Origin: Fusobacteriaceae bacterium
Lineage (GTDB): Bacteria > Fusobacteriota > Fusobacteriia > Fusobacteriales > Fusobacteriaceae
Direction: 5' to 3'
DNA: 26,687 bases
Assembly (NCBI GenBank): GCA_900764925.1
Contig: CAAFPW010000044.1
Span: 1 to 26,687 of the forward strand
The translations under genes and the position numbers were made by a program. The notes below the pieces were generated by a model. It had not been told where the DNA came from and ran no database searches. It saw only the letters and a list, made by a program, of their open reading frames with translations. This document shows positions 13,677-21,855 of the stretch, piece by piece. Within the stretch, counting starts at the first letter, position 1. Every line of letters starts with the position of its first letter.

Positions 13677-14618
13677 TTAATCTATCCTTTCAACCACTCT
13701 CAGCTTTGATGAGTGAGCTCTGTTATTGAACTCCACCTCTTCTCCCTCTGGAACAATTGGTTTTCTAGTAATTAATTTTACCTTTGCCTTTCCACCACAC
13801 ACACAGATAGGTAATCCCGGAGGACACTTACATGCAGTAGCTAAATCTTTAAACTTAGTCTTAACCAATCTATCCTCTAATGAGTGGAATGTAATTATTC
13901 CCAATCTTCCCCCAACTTTTAAGGAATCTACAGCTTTATCTATGGCTTTTTCCAATACTTCTAACTCTCTATTTACCTCTATTCTAATAGCTTGGAAAGT
14001 CTTTTTAGCTGGGTGTTTTTGAGCTCTTTCAGGGTAAGCTCTCTTGATTATAGCTACCAACTCTCCTGTTGTCTCTATCTTCTTCTCCGCCCTAGCTTCA
14101 CATATGAACTTAGCTATCTTTCTAGCATTTCTCTCCTCTCCATATTCAAAGATTATCTTTGATAACTTCTCCTCTGGATACTCATTTACAACCTCATAAG
14201 CTGATAGAGGGTTACTTTGGTTCATTCTCATATCCAATTTTGTATCATACCTATATGAGAATCCTCTCTCTGGATCATCTAATTGTGTAGATGAAACCCC
14301 TATATCCATAAGTATTCCATCCACCTTATCATACCCAGCCATGTATAGTACCATATCCAAGTTTTCAAAGTTATTTTTAAAGACTTGCCATTTTTTTCCA
14401 TACTTTTCCAATCTCTTTTTAGCAAAATCTATGGCTTGTTGATCTTGGTCTATTGAGATTAGGTGTCCCTTTTCAGAAAGCTCTTTTAAAATTCCCTCTG
14501 AGTGTCCACCCCCTCCCAATGTACAGTCTAAGTAGACTCCATCTCTATTTGTTACAAGGTTATCTATACACTCTCTATACAACACAGGTATATGATATTC
14601 ACTCACTATATCTTCCAT
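13677..14618 (-). CDS. rsmH: 16S rRNA (cytosine-1402-N4)-methyltransferase
   Basis: Cytoplasmic SAM-dependent methyltransferase that modifies C1402 of 16S rRNA in the decoding site. The 313 residues show the full family pattern: EYHIPVLYRECIDNL, the SAM loop DCTLGGGGHSEGIL, SIDQDQQAI, DGILMDIGVSSTQLDDPERGFSYR, KTFQAIRIEVNREL, ITFHSLEDRLVK, and the Cys-rich CKCPPGLPICVCGG near the end. AAGGAG lies 5 nt before the ATG. It heads the nine-gene minus-strand run and is followed by ftsL, but mraZ is absent and pbpB/ftsI and mur genes do not follow, so the classical division and cell-wall cluster is broken up here. Confidence 0.97.
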   Translation of the reverse strand: MEDIVSEYHIPVLYRECIDNLVTNRDGVYLDCTLGGGGHSEGILKELSEKGHLISIDQDQQAIDFAKKRLEKYGKKWQVFKNNFENLDMVLYMAGYDKVDGILMDIGVSSTQLDDPERGFSYRYDTKLDMRMNQSNPLSAYEVVNEYPEEKLSKIIFEYGEERNARKIAKFICEARAEKKIETTGELVAIIKRAYPERAQKHPAKKTFQAIRIEVNRELEVLEKAIDKAVDSLKVGGRLGIITFHSLEDRLVKTKFKDLATACKCPPGLPICVCGGKAKVKLITRKPIVPEGEEVEFNNRAHSSKLRVVERID

Positions 14619-14634
14619 CTTATCTCCTTAAAAT

Positions 14635-14674
14635 CTATTTTTAAATTACAAAAATAGAGAAGCCATAGCTTCCC
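14635..14674 (-). terminator. Weak terminator-like hairpin between yggT and rsmH
   Basis: Minus-strand stem GGGAAGC / GCTTCTC (14657-14674, loop TATG, one G-U) begins right after the yggT stop and is followed by TATTTTTG. A second dyad, CTATTTTT / AAAAATAG (14635-14642 with 14650-14657), overlaps it. It is short, so partial read-through into rsmH is likely. I see no convincing rsmH promoter in the 59-bp gap. Confidence 0.5.
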
Positions 14675-14677
14675 TAC

Positions 14678-14944
14678 TTAAAATATAAGCATAAAAATTA
14701 ATCTTCTTAAAATTATAAAAAAGAAATACGCTACGATTGGCGAAATATCCATTCTCATATTTCCCATAGGTATAAGCACTCTAAATGGTCTTAGTATTGG
14801 CTCTGTAGTATTGTATATTAGATCAGTAAATCCATTTCTTGACATAGGCGATAGCCAAGAAAGTACAACTCTTATCAATATCAGAGTATTTATTGCACTT
14901 ATTAGTAGATCTACTATTCTCGCTATTAAAATCATATCTAGCAC
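14678..14944 (-). CDS. yggT: YggT family membrane protein
   Basis: Small inner-membrane protein of 88 residues with two hydrophobic helices (about 8-28 and 65-85) separated by the conserved loop RVVLSWLSPMSRNG and EPILRPFRVLIP. This is the YggT/YlmG family, linked to cell division or membrane-protein biogenesis in other organisms but without a defined reaction. It begins 6 bp after pgsA and is probably co-transcribed with it and rimO. Nearness to ftsL agrees with the usual neighbourhood of ylmG near division genes. Confidence 0.88.
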   Translation of the reverse strand: MLDMILIARIVDLLISAINTLILIRVVLSWLSPMSRNGFTDLIYNTTEPILRPFRVLIPMGNMRMDISPIVAYFFFIILRRLIFMLIF

Positions 14945-14950
14945 CTCTTC

Positions 14951-15484
14951 CTATTTTGAGTTTAAAAAATAATGTTTAGCTTTTGAAGTGTATTCCCAAC
15001 CAGACCACAACGTAAGTATTACAGGAATCATCATCATGTAGAAGTTGTATGGATTTCTTCCAAACACCATCATTATTAAAATAACTATCATCTGGCTAGT
15101 AGTCTTATACTTTCCTAACTTCCCAGCTGGGATAACCTCCCCTTTGGCAGCAGCTAACATTCTTATTCCACTTATTAGGAACTCTCTAGCTATTACCACT
15201 ATTGACATCCACGAAGGTATATATCCCAAGTCAACAAATATAACCAAGGCAGATATAACAAGTACCTTGTCAGCTAATGGATCCATTATCTTACCAAAAT
15301 CTGTTATCAAGTTGTGTTTTCTTGCTAAATACCCATCAAAGAAATCTGTAAGTGAAGCTATTACAAATATTACAAAAGCTATTATTCTATATGTAAATCC
15401 TCCCTCATCTGAAAATTGAAGAAAGTATATAAAAGGTATAGCAAGTATTAATCTCAAAAATGTTAATTTATTAGGTAAATTCAT
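14951..15484 (-). CDS. pgsA: CDP-diacylglycerol-glycerol-3-phosphate 3-phosphatidyltransferase
   Basis: Inner-membrane enzyme that makes phosphatidylglycerol phosphate from CDP-diacylglycerol and glycerol-3-phosphate. The 177 residues carry the CDP-alcohol phosphotransferase motif with all key residues: D47, D50, G51, A54, R55, G64, D68 and D72. The N-terminal NLPNKLTFLRLILAIPF is typical of PgsA rather than PssA. Several TM helices follow. AAGGAG precedes the ATG. It uses the glycerol-3-phosphate made by GpsA, encoded in the same region. Confidence 0.95.
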   Translation of the reverse strand: MNLPNKLTFLRLILAIPFIYFLQFSDEGGFTYRIIAFVIFVIASLTDFFDGYLARKHNLITDFGKIMDPLADKVLVISALVIFVDLGYIPSWMSIVVIAREFLISGIRMLAAAKGEVIPAGKLGKYKTTSQMIVILIMMVFGRNPYNFYMMMIPVILTLWSGWEYTSKAKHYFLNSK

Positions 15485-15507
15485 TTTTATGCTCTCCTTA
15501 ATATTTT

Positions 15508-16845
15508 CTATTTTTCGTTCTCCACTATTGGTCCTACAAAATCATATTCAAAGTTTTGTTCAAATTTAACCTTTACTATCTCTCCTGGTTTTGCTGTTCC
15601 ATCAGTTGTAAGAACCTTTCCATCTATCTCTAGTGCCTGTCCTCTAGTTCTTCCCTCTAGTAGATACTCACTTTCACTAGATACTCCATCTATCATAACT
15701 TCTATCTCTTGTCCTAAAAATCTTCTATTTTTTCTTTCAGCTATCTCACTTTGAAGGTTTACAAGCTCAGCATATCTTCTCTCTTTAATCTCCTCTGGTA
15801 CCTGATCAGGTAATCTGTATGCCACAGTATCCTCTTCTCTTGAGTACTTGAACACTCCAGCATAATCGAACTCAAATTCTCTTACAAAGTCCATAAGTTC
15901 CTCAAAGTTCTCCTCTGTTTCCCCTGGGAATCCTACTATAAGAGTAGTTCTAATTGTTGCATCTGGGATAGCCTTTCTTATTCTAGCTAGAACACTCTTT
16001 ACCTGCTCTCCACTCTTAGCTCTTGCCATATTTCTCAATATGTTATCTGAAACGTGTTGAATAGGTACATCAAAGTACTTACAAATCTTATCCTCGGTTC
16101 TCATTACCTCTATAAGCTCATCTGTTACATACTCTGGGTGCATGTAGTAAGTTCTAAGCCATTTTAGTCCCTCAATCTTACATAACTCTCTCATAAGAGC
16201 TGCAAGTTTTTTATCTCCGTATAGATCTATTCCATACTCTGTTGTCTCTTGAGCAAGTAGGTTTATCTCTCTCACTCCAGAAGCCACTAATCTCTTTGCC
16301 TCTTCAACGATATCCTCTATACTTCTACTTCTAAGTCTTCCTCTCATCTGTGGAATTATACAGTAGGTACAACTTCTGTTACACCCCTCTGATATCTTTA
16401 AATAAGCTGTATGTGAAGCAGTTGTTATGACTCTTTCAGTATCGGCATTAGCTAAGAATGTCATATTTTTTGTCTCAACAACTTTCTTGTTTTCTAAAAT
16501 CTCATCTACTACTTTTTCTATTTTATCTATATCTCCTGTTCCGATTACTGCATCTACTTCAGGAAGTTCTTTTAATATCTCATCTGAGTACTTTTGAGCA
16601 AGACATCCAGCTACTATCAATTTCTTTAGATTTCCTGTCTCCTTGAACTCACTTACCTCTAGTATAGTCTCAATTGACTCTTTTTTAGCATCTCCAATAA
16701 ATCCACAAGTGTTTACTATTACAATGTCAGCCTCTGACACTTCACTTGTTAGCTCCATTCCTTTTCTCTTAGATAGAATACCTAAATAGTGCTCACTATC
16801 AACTAAGTTCTTACTACATCCTAAGCTAATTAAAGCTAATTTCAT
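15508..16845 (-). CDS. rimO: Ribosomal protein uS12 methylthiotransferase
   Basis: Radical-SAM enzyme with two 4Fe-4S clusters that adds a methylthio group to an aspartate of ribosomal protein S12. The 445 residues show the N-terminal UPF0004 domain with C10 (SLGCSKNLVDSE, a signature that separates RimO from MiaB), C47 and C81. The radical-SAM triad is C155, C159 and C162 (SEGCNRSCTYC), then IPQMRGRLRSR. A TRAM domain occupies about 375-440. The ATG at 16845 has only a modest ribosome-binding site (GGAG about 11 nt upstream). It leads rimO-pgsA-yggT. Confidence 0.97.
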   Translation of the reverse strand: MKLALISLGCSKNLVDSEHYLGILSKRKGMELTSEVSEADIVIVNTCGFIGDAKKESIETILEVSEFKETGNLKKLIVAGCLAQKYSDEILKELPEVDAVIGTGDIDKIEKVVDEILENKKVVETKNMTFLANADTERVITTASHTAYLKISEGCNRSCTYCIIPQMRGRLRSRSIEDIVEEAKRLVASGVREINLLAQETTEYGIDLYGDKKLAALMRELCKIEGLKWLRTYYMHPEYVTDELIEVMRTEDKICKYFDVPIQHVSDNILRNMARAKSGEQVKSVLARIRKAIPDATIRTTLIVGFPGETEENFEELMDFVREFEFDYAGVFKYSREEDTVAYRLPDQVPEEIKERRYAELVNLQSEIAERKNRRFLGQEIEVMIDGVSSESEYLLEGRTRGQALEIDGKVLTTDGTAKPGEIVKVKFEQNFEYDFVGPIVENEK

Positions 16846-16922
16846 CCTCTATTTTTCTCCTTACTATTCATTTAATACTTATTTAATTGCCAAAGTAGAA
16901 AACTAAAAAATTATGAAAAATA

Positions 16923-17076
16923 GCTCAAGAATTACTCTCGTTCAAAGAATAAAGAGTAAGTATAGCTTAGCTCACTAAAAACACAAGGGTTAAACCTTTG
17001 GTTTATTGTGTTTTTTAGCGTTCGCTTTCGCTGACTTTCTCTATTTATTCTTTTCAATCTTCGTAATTCTTGGAGC
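16923..17076. repeat. 154-bp element with imperfect GCTC(C)AAGAATTAC terminal inverted repeats
   Basis: The left end is GCTCAAGAATTAC (16923-16935) and the right end is its inverse with one extra base, GTAATTCTTGGAGC (17063-17076). The right half, read on the minus strand (17076 to about 17044), matches about 30 consecutive bases of the repeat at 21762 apart from the extra C. The left half is a more diverged copy (AAAGAATAAAGA preserved). Inside are a strong hairpin and a small G/C-rich palindrome around AGCGTTCGCTTTCGCT (17017-17032). No ORF is present. It resembles a small palindromic, MITE-like or terminator-associated repeat. Confidence 0.7.
16975..17018. terminator. Bidirectional terminator downstream of pnp
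   Basis: Outer stem AAAAACACAA (16977-16986) with TTGTGTTTTT (17006-17015); inner stem TAAACC (16991-16996) with GGTTTA (17000-17005), loop TTT, bulge GGGT. Both strands end in a T-rich run. It ends pnp transcription on the minus strand, about 110 bp after the stop. Confidence 0.78.
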
Positions 17077-17125
17077 ATTTTATAAATTACATAACTTTTG
17101 AACTTTCTTAATTATTAAATAACTA

Positions 17126-19225
17126 TTATACTCTCTTCTTACTCAAGCTAATTTTTCCATTGTCAGTAGAGATAACTTTTACATCAAAGACATCTCCAAC
17201 TTTTAATACATCCTCAACATTTGCTACTCTCTCTTGTGAGATTTCAGAAACGTGTAATAATCCCTCTTTTCCTGGTAATATCTCCATAAATGCTCCAAAT
17301 TTTTGGATGCTTACTACTCTACCAGAATAGATCTCTCCAACTTCTACATCTTTAACAAATGAGTTTACTAATTTAACTGTTTCATTTAGAGCTGCTTCAT
17401 CTTTACAGAAGATAGATACCTTACCGTCGTCGTTGATATCTACAGTAGCTCCTGTTTGATCTATAATTCCTTTGATATTTTTTCCACCAGGTCCTATTAA
17501 TACAGCTATCTTATCTGTTGGGATAACCATTTGATGTATTCTTGGTACATTTGGTTTGATTGCTGCTGGTTCAGGAATTGTGTTGTTCATTAGCTCTAAA
17601 ATCTCTAGTCTTGCAGCTAAAGCTTGATTTAAAGCTATTCTCATTATCTCCTCAGTTATTCCTGTAATCTTTATATCCATTTGAAGTGCTGTAATTCCAC
17701 TTTTAGTTCCAGCAACTTTGAAGTCCATATCTCCAAGATGATCTTCAAGTCCCATTATATCTGTTAATACTGTAAACTCTTCTCCCTCTTTGATAAGTCC
17801 CATAGCTATTCCAGCTACATGCTCTTTTATAGGCACACCAGCTGCCATAAGTGAAAGTGATCCTCCACAGATAGAAGCTTGTGATGATGATCCATTTGAT
17901 TCAGTTATCTCAGATACCACTCTAATTGTGTATGGGAACTCCTCCTCTGAAGGTATTACATATTTTAGAGCTCTCTCAGCTAGAGATCCATGTCCTAACT
18001 CTCTTCTTCCTGGGCTTCCCATTCTTCCTGTCTCTCCTACTGAGTATGGTGGGAAATTATAGTGTAAGTAGAATTTTTTGTAGTACTCTTTTTCTAAGTC
18101 GTCTACTAATTGCTCATCCTCTTTTGTTCCTAGAGTTGTGAATACAACAGCTTGAGTCTCTCCTCTAGTGAACATTGCTGAACCGTGTGGTACAGGTAAA
18201 CAATCTACCTCAGCAAATAGAGGTCTTATCTCAGTAGTTTTTCTTCCATCTACTCTATGTTTATGGTAAAGGATAGCATCTCTTACTAATTTTTTCATAA
18301 GGTCGTGGTAGTATCCTTTGAACTCGATAAGTACATCTTCAGGTATCTCTACCTCTTCTCCCTCTCCATAATTTTCAACTTTGAAAGTCTCTAATAACTC
18401 CTCTTCTAGTGAGTCCACAGCTTCCTCTCTATTTTTCTTACCTAATGTAAGAACAGCTGCTTGAAGTCTCTCCATTCCTCTCTCATCTATGAAGTTTTTA
18501 ACAAGTGGCATAACCTCTGGTTTTACAAATTCCATCTTCTCTTTTCCAACTTCACTAGCAAAAACCTCTTGGAATTCACATATCTTTTTAATATTTTCAT
18601 GAGCAAACATTATTGCTTTTAGCATAGTTTCCTCATCTAACTCTTTTGCTCCAGCTTCAACCATGTTGATAGCGTCCTTTGTTCCAGCTACTGAAAGCTC
18701 TAACTCACTTGTCTCTAACTCCTCTGGTGTAGGGTTTAAGATGAACTCTCCATCTTTATATCCTATTACTACTCCAGCTACTGGTCCTAAGAAAGGTAGG
18801 TCAGATAACATTAGAGCCATAGATGAACCGATTATTCCTAAGTAGTCAGGAGTATTCTTCTCATCATATGAAAATACAGTATTTACAATGTGTACATCAT
18901 AGTTGAACCCATCTGGGAACATTGGTCTTATAGGTCTGTCTATAAGTCTTGCTGTAAGTGTTGCATTAGTTGAAGGTTTTCCCTCTCTCTTATTGAATCC
19001 TCCAGGGAATTTTCCAGCTGCATAAAATTTCTCTATATAGTCAACTGTAAGTGGGAAAAAATCATTTTCCTTTCTTGGCTCCTTACTTCTGTTTACTGTA
19101 CTTAGTAAAACAGTATCTCCATATTGAACCATTACAGCTCCACAAGATTGTCTTGCTATCTTTCCAGTAGAAAATGTAAGTGTTCTACCAGCTAATTCCA
19201 TTTGAACTTTTCTCTCGTCAAACAT
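17126..19225 (-). CDS. pnp: Polyribonucleotide nucleotidyltransferase (PNPase)
   Basis: Phosphorolytic 3'-to-5' exoribonuclease that degrades mRNA and small RNA decay intermediates, usually a trimer acting with helicases or an RNase. The 699 residues match the family (about 700). Two RNase PH domains lie at about 10-225 and 310-545, joined by a helical linker. Signatures are ARQSCGAVMVQYGDTVLL, FPLTVDYIEKFYAAGK, RLIDRPIRPMFP, FTRGETQAVVFTTLGT, GSPGRRELGHGSLAERAL and GLEDHLGDMDFKVAGT. A KH domain (about 564-628, with GPGGKNIK) and an S1 domain (about 630-699) end the protein. AGGAGG precedes the ATG. It has its own promoter and terminator, so it is probably monocistronic. Its leader can form a long hairpin, described separately. 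Confidence 0.98.
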   Translation of the reverse strand: MFDERKVQMELAGRTLTFSTGKIARQSCGAVMVQYGDTVLLSTVNRSKEPRKENDFFPLTVDYIEKFYAAGKFPGGFNKREGKPSTNATLTARLIDRPIRPMFPDGFNYDVHIVNTVFSYDEKNTPDYLGIIGSSMALMLSDLPFLGPVAGVVIGYKDGEFILNPTPEELETSELELSVAGTKDAINMVEAGAKELDEETMLKAIMFAHENIKKICEFQEVFASEVGKEKMEFVKPEVMPLVKNFIDERGMERLQAAVLTLGKKNREEAVDSLEEELLETFKVENYGEGEEVEIPEDVLIEFKGYYHDLMKKLVRDAILYHKHRVDGRKTTEIRPLFAEVDCLPVPHGSAMFTRGETQAVVFTTLGTKEDEQLVDDLEKEYYKKFYLHYNFPPYSVGETGRMGSPGRRELGHGSLAERALKYVIPSEEEFPYTIRVVSEITESNGSSSQASICGGSLSLMAAGVPIKEHVAGIAMGLIKEGEEFTVLTDIMGLEDHLGDMDFKVAGTKSGITALQMDIKITGITEEIMRIALNQALAARLEILELMNNTIPEPAAIKPNVPRIHQMVIPTDKIAVLIGPGGKNIKGIIDQTGATVDINDDGKVSIFCKDEAALNETVKLVNSFVKDVEVGEIYSGRVVSIQKFGAFMEILPGKEGLLHVSEISQERVANVEDVLKVGDVFDVKVISTDNGKISLSKKRV

Positions 19226-19328
19226 ATATCCTCCTAAAATTTTTAGATTAGGAAGTAAATAATAAGGAGCAAAGAAACAATGATTTATTCCCTTACCTCT
19301 TACTACTTAATCTTCCTAATCCTTTTTT
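19226..19328 (-). promoter_or_regulatory. pnp 5' leader with long stem-loop
   Basis: In the minus-strand transcript, GATTAGGAAG (19321-19312) pairs perfectly with CTTCCTAATC (19255-19246). After a two-base bulge, TAAGTAGTAAG (19309-19299) pairs with CTTATTATTTA (19266-19256), with two G-U pairs. The result is about 21 bp closed by a loop of about 32 nt, 8 nt from the extra palindrome CTAAAAATTTTAG that overlaps the AGGAGG. A long duplex in a pnp leader recalls the RNase III site used for pnp autoregulation in E. coli; that role here is inferred. Confidence 0.55.
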
Positions 19329-19334
19329 ACTGTT

Positions 19335-19363
19335 ATTATAACATTTTTAATATTAAAAATCAA
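19335..19363 (-). promoter_or_regulatory. pnp promoter
   Basis: Minus strand: TTGATT (19363-19358), 17-bp spacer, consensus TATAAT (19340-19335). The expected start is near 19328, just before the long leader hairpin. Confidence 0.6.
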
Positions 19364-19401
19364 ATTTTAGATAACTCTTTATTTTATTTTTTTTTAAAAT
19401 T

Positions 19402-19410
19402 TGGTATAAT
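19402..19410 (+). promoter_or_regulatory. Extended -10 promoter of fplA
   Basis: TGGTATAAT (TATAAT at 19405-19410) with no good -35; the upstream stretch is a T-rich run. It is about 42 bp before the fplA ATG. Confidence 0.55.
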
Positions 19411-19452
19411 ACATATGTAATAAAAAAATTTAGGGAGGAAATAATAGGAAAA

Positions 19453-21747
19453 ATGAAAAAACTTACCTTACTTACTTTGATTCTTCTGACTATGATTTTT
19501 ACCCCTTCTACAATCTATTCTAAAACTATTACCTCAAAAGAGGATTATGAGATAAATCAACTGAAAGAGCAGATAAAAATTTTAGAAAATAGGATAACTC
19601 AATTGAATGAAATAAAGAGGAGTAAAATCCAAGCTAATAAAAAGGATATCAAAATTGGTCTGGCTCTCAGCGGTGGTGGGGCTAAGGGATTGGCTCACAT
19701 AGGAGTTTTAAAAGTATTAGAGGAGCTTGGAATCCGTCCTGACTACATAGCTGGTACAAGTATGGGGGCAGTTGTAGGGGCTCTATACTCTGCTGGGTAC
19801 TCCCCAACAGAGATTGAGGAAATCCTCACCAGAAGTGACTGGGATAGCTTTGTAAATGGAAGCTTCATAGAAGATAAAATCCCTCTTGAAAAGAGGGTCA
19901 ACAACAAAAACTATATGCTTTCTGTGAGATACGACAACAAGTTTAACTTCTCTCTTCCCAAGGGATTTGGGAACAATCAGATGATATATTTTGAACTTAA
20001 AAAACTTCTCAATGGTGTGGAGGATATCAGAAATTTTGATGAACTTCCCATCCCACTTAGAGTTATAGCTACCGATCTCAACACAGGGGAAGCTGTAACT
20101 TTCAAAGAGGGAGATTTGGCTAAGATAGTCACAGCTAGTGTGGCTATACCTACACTTTTTGATCCCATAGATATAGATGGCAGACTCTATATAGATGGGC
20201 TTATTTCTAGAAACTTTCCTGTAATAGATGCTATCAATATGGGAGCTGATATTGTAATCGGTAGTGATGTTGGAAATGAGGTAAAGGATAAGAAAGATTA
20301 CAACATTCTCAGCGTACTAAATCAATTGGTAGCTATACAGAGTGCATCTTCCACAGAGGATCAGAGAAAACTCGCCTCTGTCCTTATCACCCCTGATGTT
20401 TTGGAGTATTCAGCAACTGATCTGGATAAGGGAAAACTTTTTGTAAAATTGGGAGAGGAAGCTACTAAGGATCAAATCTCATATTTGGAGAACTTACCTA
20501 AAAAATTTAAACCTAATGAGAAAAAAAATACTTCCAATGAATCCTTGATTATAAAGGATATAAAGTTTAAAAATGATATCTCTGAAAAAAATAGAGTGAT
20601 CATATCTAATTCATTAAAAAATATCTTAAATCGTGAAATTACTCTTGATGAGTTGGAAAACAATATGTTGAAACTCTATGGAAATGATCTTGTTAACTCA
20701 CTCTACTATGATATTGAGGATAGCTCATTGGTATTGGATTTGAGTATCAATCCAAACAACTCTGTGGGAATGGGGGTAAACTATCTCACAGGCTATGGAA
20801 CTACCTTTGATATTGGTACTACCCTTACAAACTTTGGAAGATTGGGTAACAACACTCTGTTAGATTTACAAGTTGGAGATTACTTGGGATTTAATCTGAG
20901 AAACTTCGTCTACTACGGTTATTCAAATAAGATTGGGCTATTTGCTAATTTAGGTTACAATGAAAACCCATTTTTTATCTATGATGAGGACGATAAGATA
21001 TCTCACTCCACAGTGGATACACTAGATTTTGAGATGGGAGTTCTCACTCAGTATAACAATCAACTTACAGCTTCCTATGGAATCAATAGTTCCTATGCTA
21101 AGCTAGAGCAGGAGACTGGTTCTGTTGATCCAGAGGATATCGAGTACTCTAAAAACTACAATGGAGCATTTTTTAGAGTGACTTTTGATACCTTGGATTC
21201 AACTCGTTTCCCACGTTCTGGAGCAAAGCTGGATTTTGAATACAGTTGGGAGGGAAGCTTTGATAAGTCCAACTCAAGTTTTTATGGTCCACTCTACACT
21301 TTAGATGGCTATATACCTCTGACTAAAAAATTCACCCTCAGCTATGGTTTCTCTGGTGGGGTGATATCTGGTACTGAGGTTACATCTATTGATAAGTTCA
21401 TTCGTCTGGGGGGAACTAAAAACAACCTACAAAATAAGGATTTTGCCTTCTATGGTTATAACTACCAACAGAAGCTTGTAGAAGAATTTATGATTGGAAA
21501 GTTGGGAATCAGCTATAAGTTAGATACCAACCTCTACTTGAGTACTCGTTGGAATATCGGTACTTATAGTGATCTTAAGGAGAGTCCTGCTCCTACTAGA
21601 AAAAAAATCTGGGAAGATTACTCCCAAGGGTTTGACTTAGCTCTCACTTATGAAAGCCTCTTTGGTCCAATTGAGTTTTCTCTATCCAGAGATAATGAGA
21701 AAGGGGATATACTCTCTCAAATAAGTATTGGATATATTTTCGAATGA
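19453..21747 (+). CDS. fplA: Patatin-like phospholipase, type Vd autotransporter (FplA-like)
   Basis: Outer-membrane phospholipase of the A1 type described in Fusobacterium. The 764 residues hold a signal peptide (1-23, MKKLTLLTLILLTMI core, cut near IYS), a short coiled coil (about 30-62), and a patatin domain (about 66-330). The oxyanion loop GGGAKG is at 74-79, the nucleophile S103 is in GTSMG, and the catalytic D248 is in DGLISRNFP, so the Ser-Asp dyad is complete. A POTRA-like segment (about 370-435) and a 16-strand BamA-type barrel (about 440-764) follow. The first strong ribosome-binding site (GGGAGG, 19433) is about 14 nt away, with a closer AGGA before the ATG. The gene is divergent from pnp and convergent with ade, so probably transcribed alone. 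It is expected to anchor in or be released from the outer surface and act on host or membrane lipids. Confidence 0.93.
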   Translation: MKKLTLLTLILLTMIFTPSTIYSKTITSKEDYEINQLKEQIKILENRITQLNEIKRSKIQANKKDIKIGLALSGGGAKGLAHIGVLKVLEELGIRPDYIAGTSMGAVVGALYSAGYSPTEIEEILTRSDWDSFVNGSFIEDKIPLEKRVNNKNYMLSVRYDNKFNFSLPKGFGNNQMIYFELKKLLNGVEDIRNFDELPIPLRVIATDLNTGEAVTFKEGDLAKIVTASVAIPTLFDPIDIDGRLYIDGLISRNFPVIDAINMGADIVIGSDVGNEVKDKKDYNILSVLNQLVAIQSASSTEDQRKLASVLITPDVLEYSATDLDKGKLFVKLGEEATKDQISYLENLPKKFKPNEKKNTSNESLIIKDIKFKNDISEKNRVIISNSLKNILNREITLDELENNMLKLYGNDLVNSLYYDIEDSSLVLDLSINPNNSVGMGVNYLTGYGTTFDIGTTLTNFGRLGNNTLLDLQVGDYLGFNLRNFVYYGYSNKIGLFANLGYNENPFFIYDEDDKISHSTVDTLDFEMGVLTQYNNQLTASYGINSSYAKLEQETGSVDPEDIEYSKNYNGAFFRVTFDTLDSTRFPRSGAKLDFEYSWEGSFDKSNSSFYGPLYTLDGYIPLTKKFTLSYGFSGGVISGTEVTSIDKFIRLGGTKNNLQNKDFAFYGYNYQQKLVEEFMIGKLGISYKLDTNLYLSTRWNIGTYSDLKESPAPTRKKIWEDYSQGFDLALTYESLFGPIEFSLSRDNEKGDILSQISIGYIFE

Positions 21748-21750
21748 TGA

Positions 21751-21816
21751 AAATTTAAAAAGCTCAAGAATTACGAAGATTGAAAAGAATAAAGAATAAT
21801 TCTTGAGCTATTTTTT
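21751..21816. terminator. Bidirectional terminator formed by the GCTCAAGAATTAC repeat
   Basis: Perfect 13-bp inverted repeat AGCTCAAGAATTA (21761-21773) with TAATTCTTGAGCT (21797-21809), 23-nt loop. TTTTTT (21811-21816) follows on the plus strand, serving fplA; an A-rich run at 21751-21760 provides a U-tract on the minus strand, serving ade. It lies in the convergent gap. The loop and left arm match the repeat at 17044-17076. Confidence 0.85.
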
Positions 21817-21855
21817 ATAAATTATTAGAATATAAAGTAGTTCTGAGTTTTTAAT

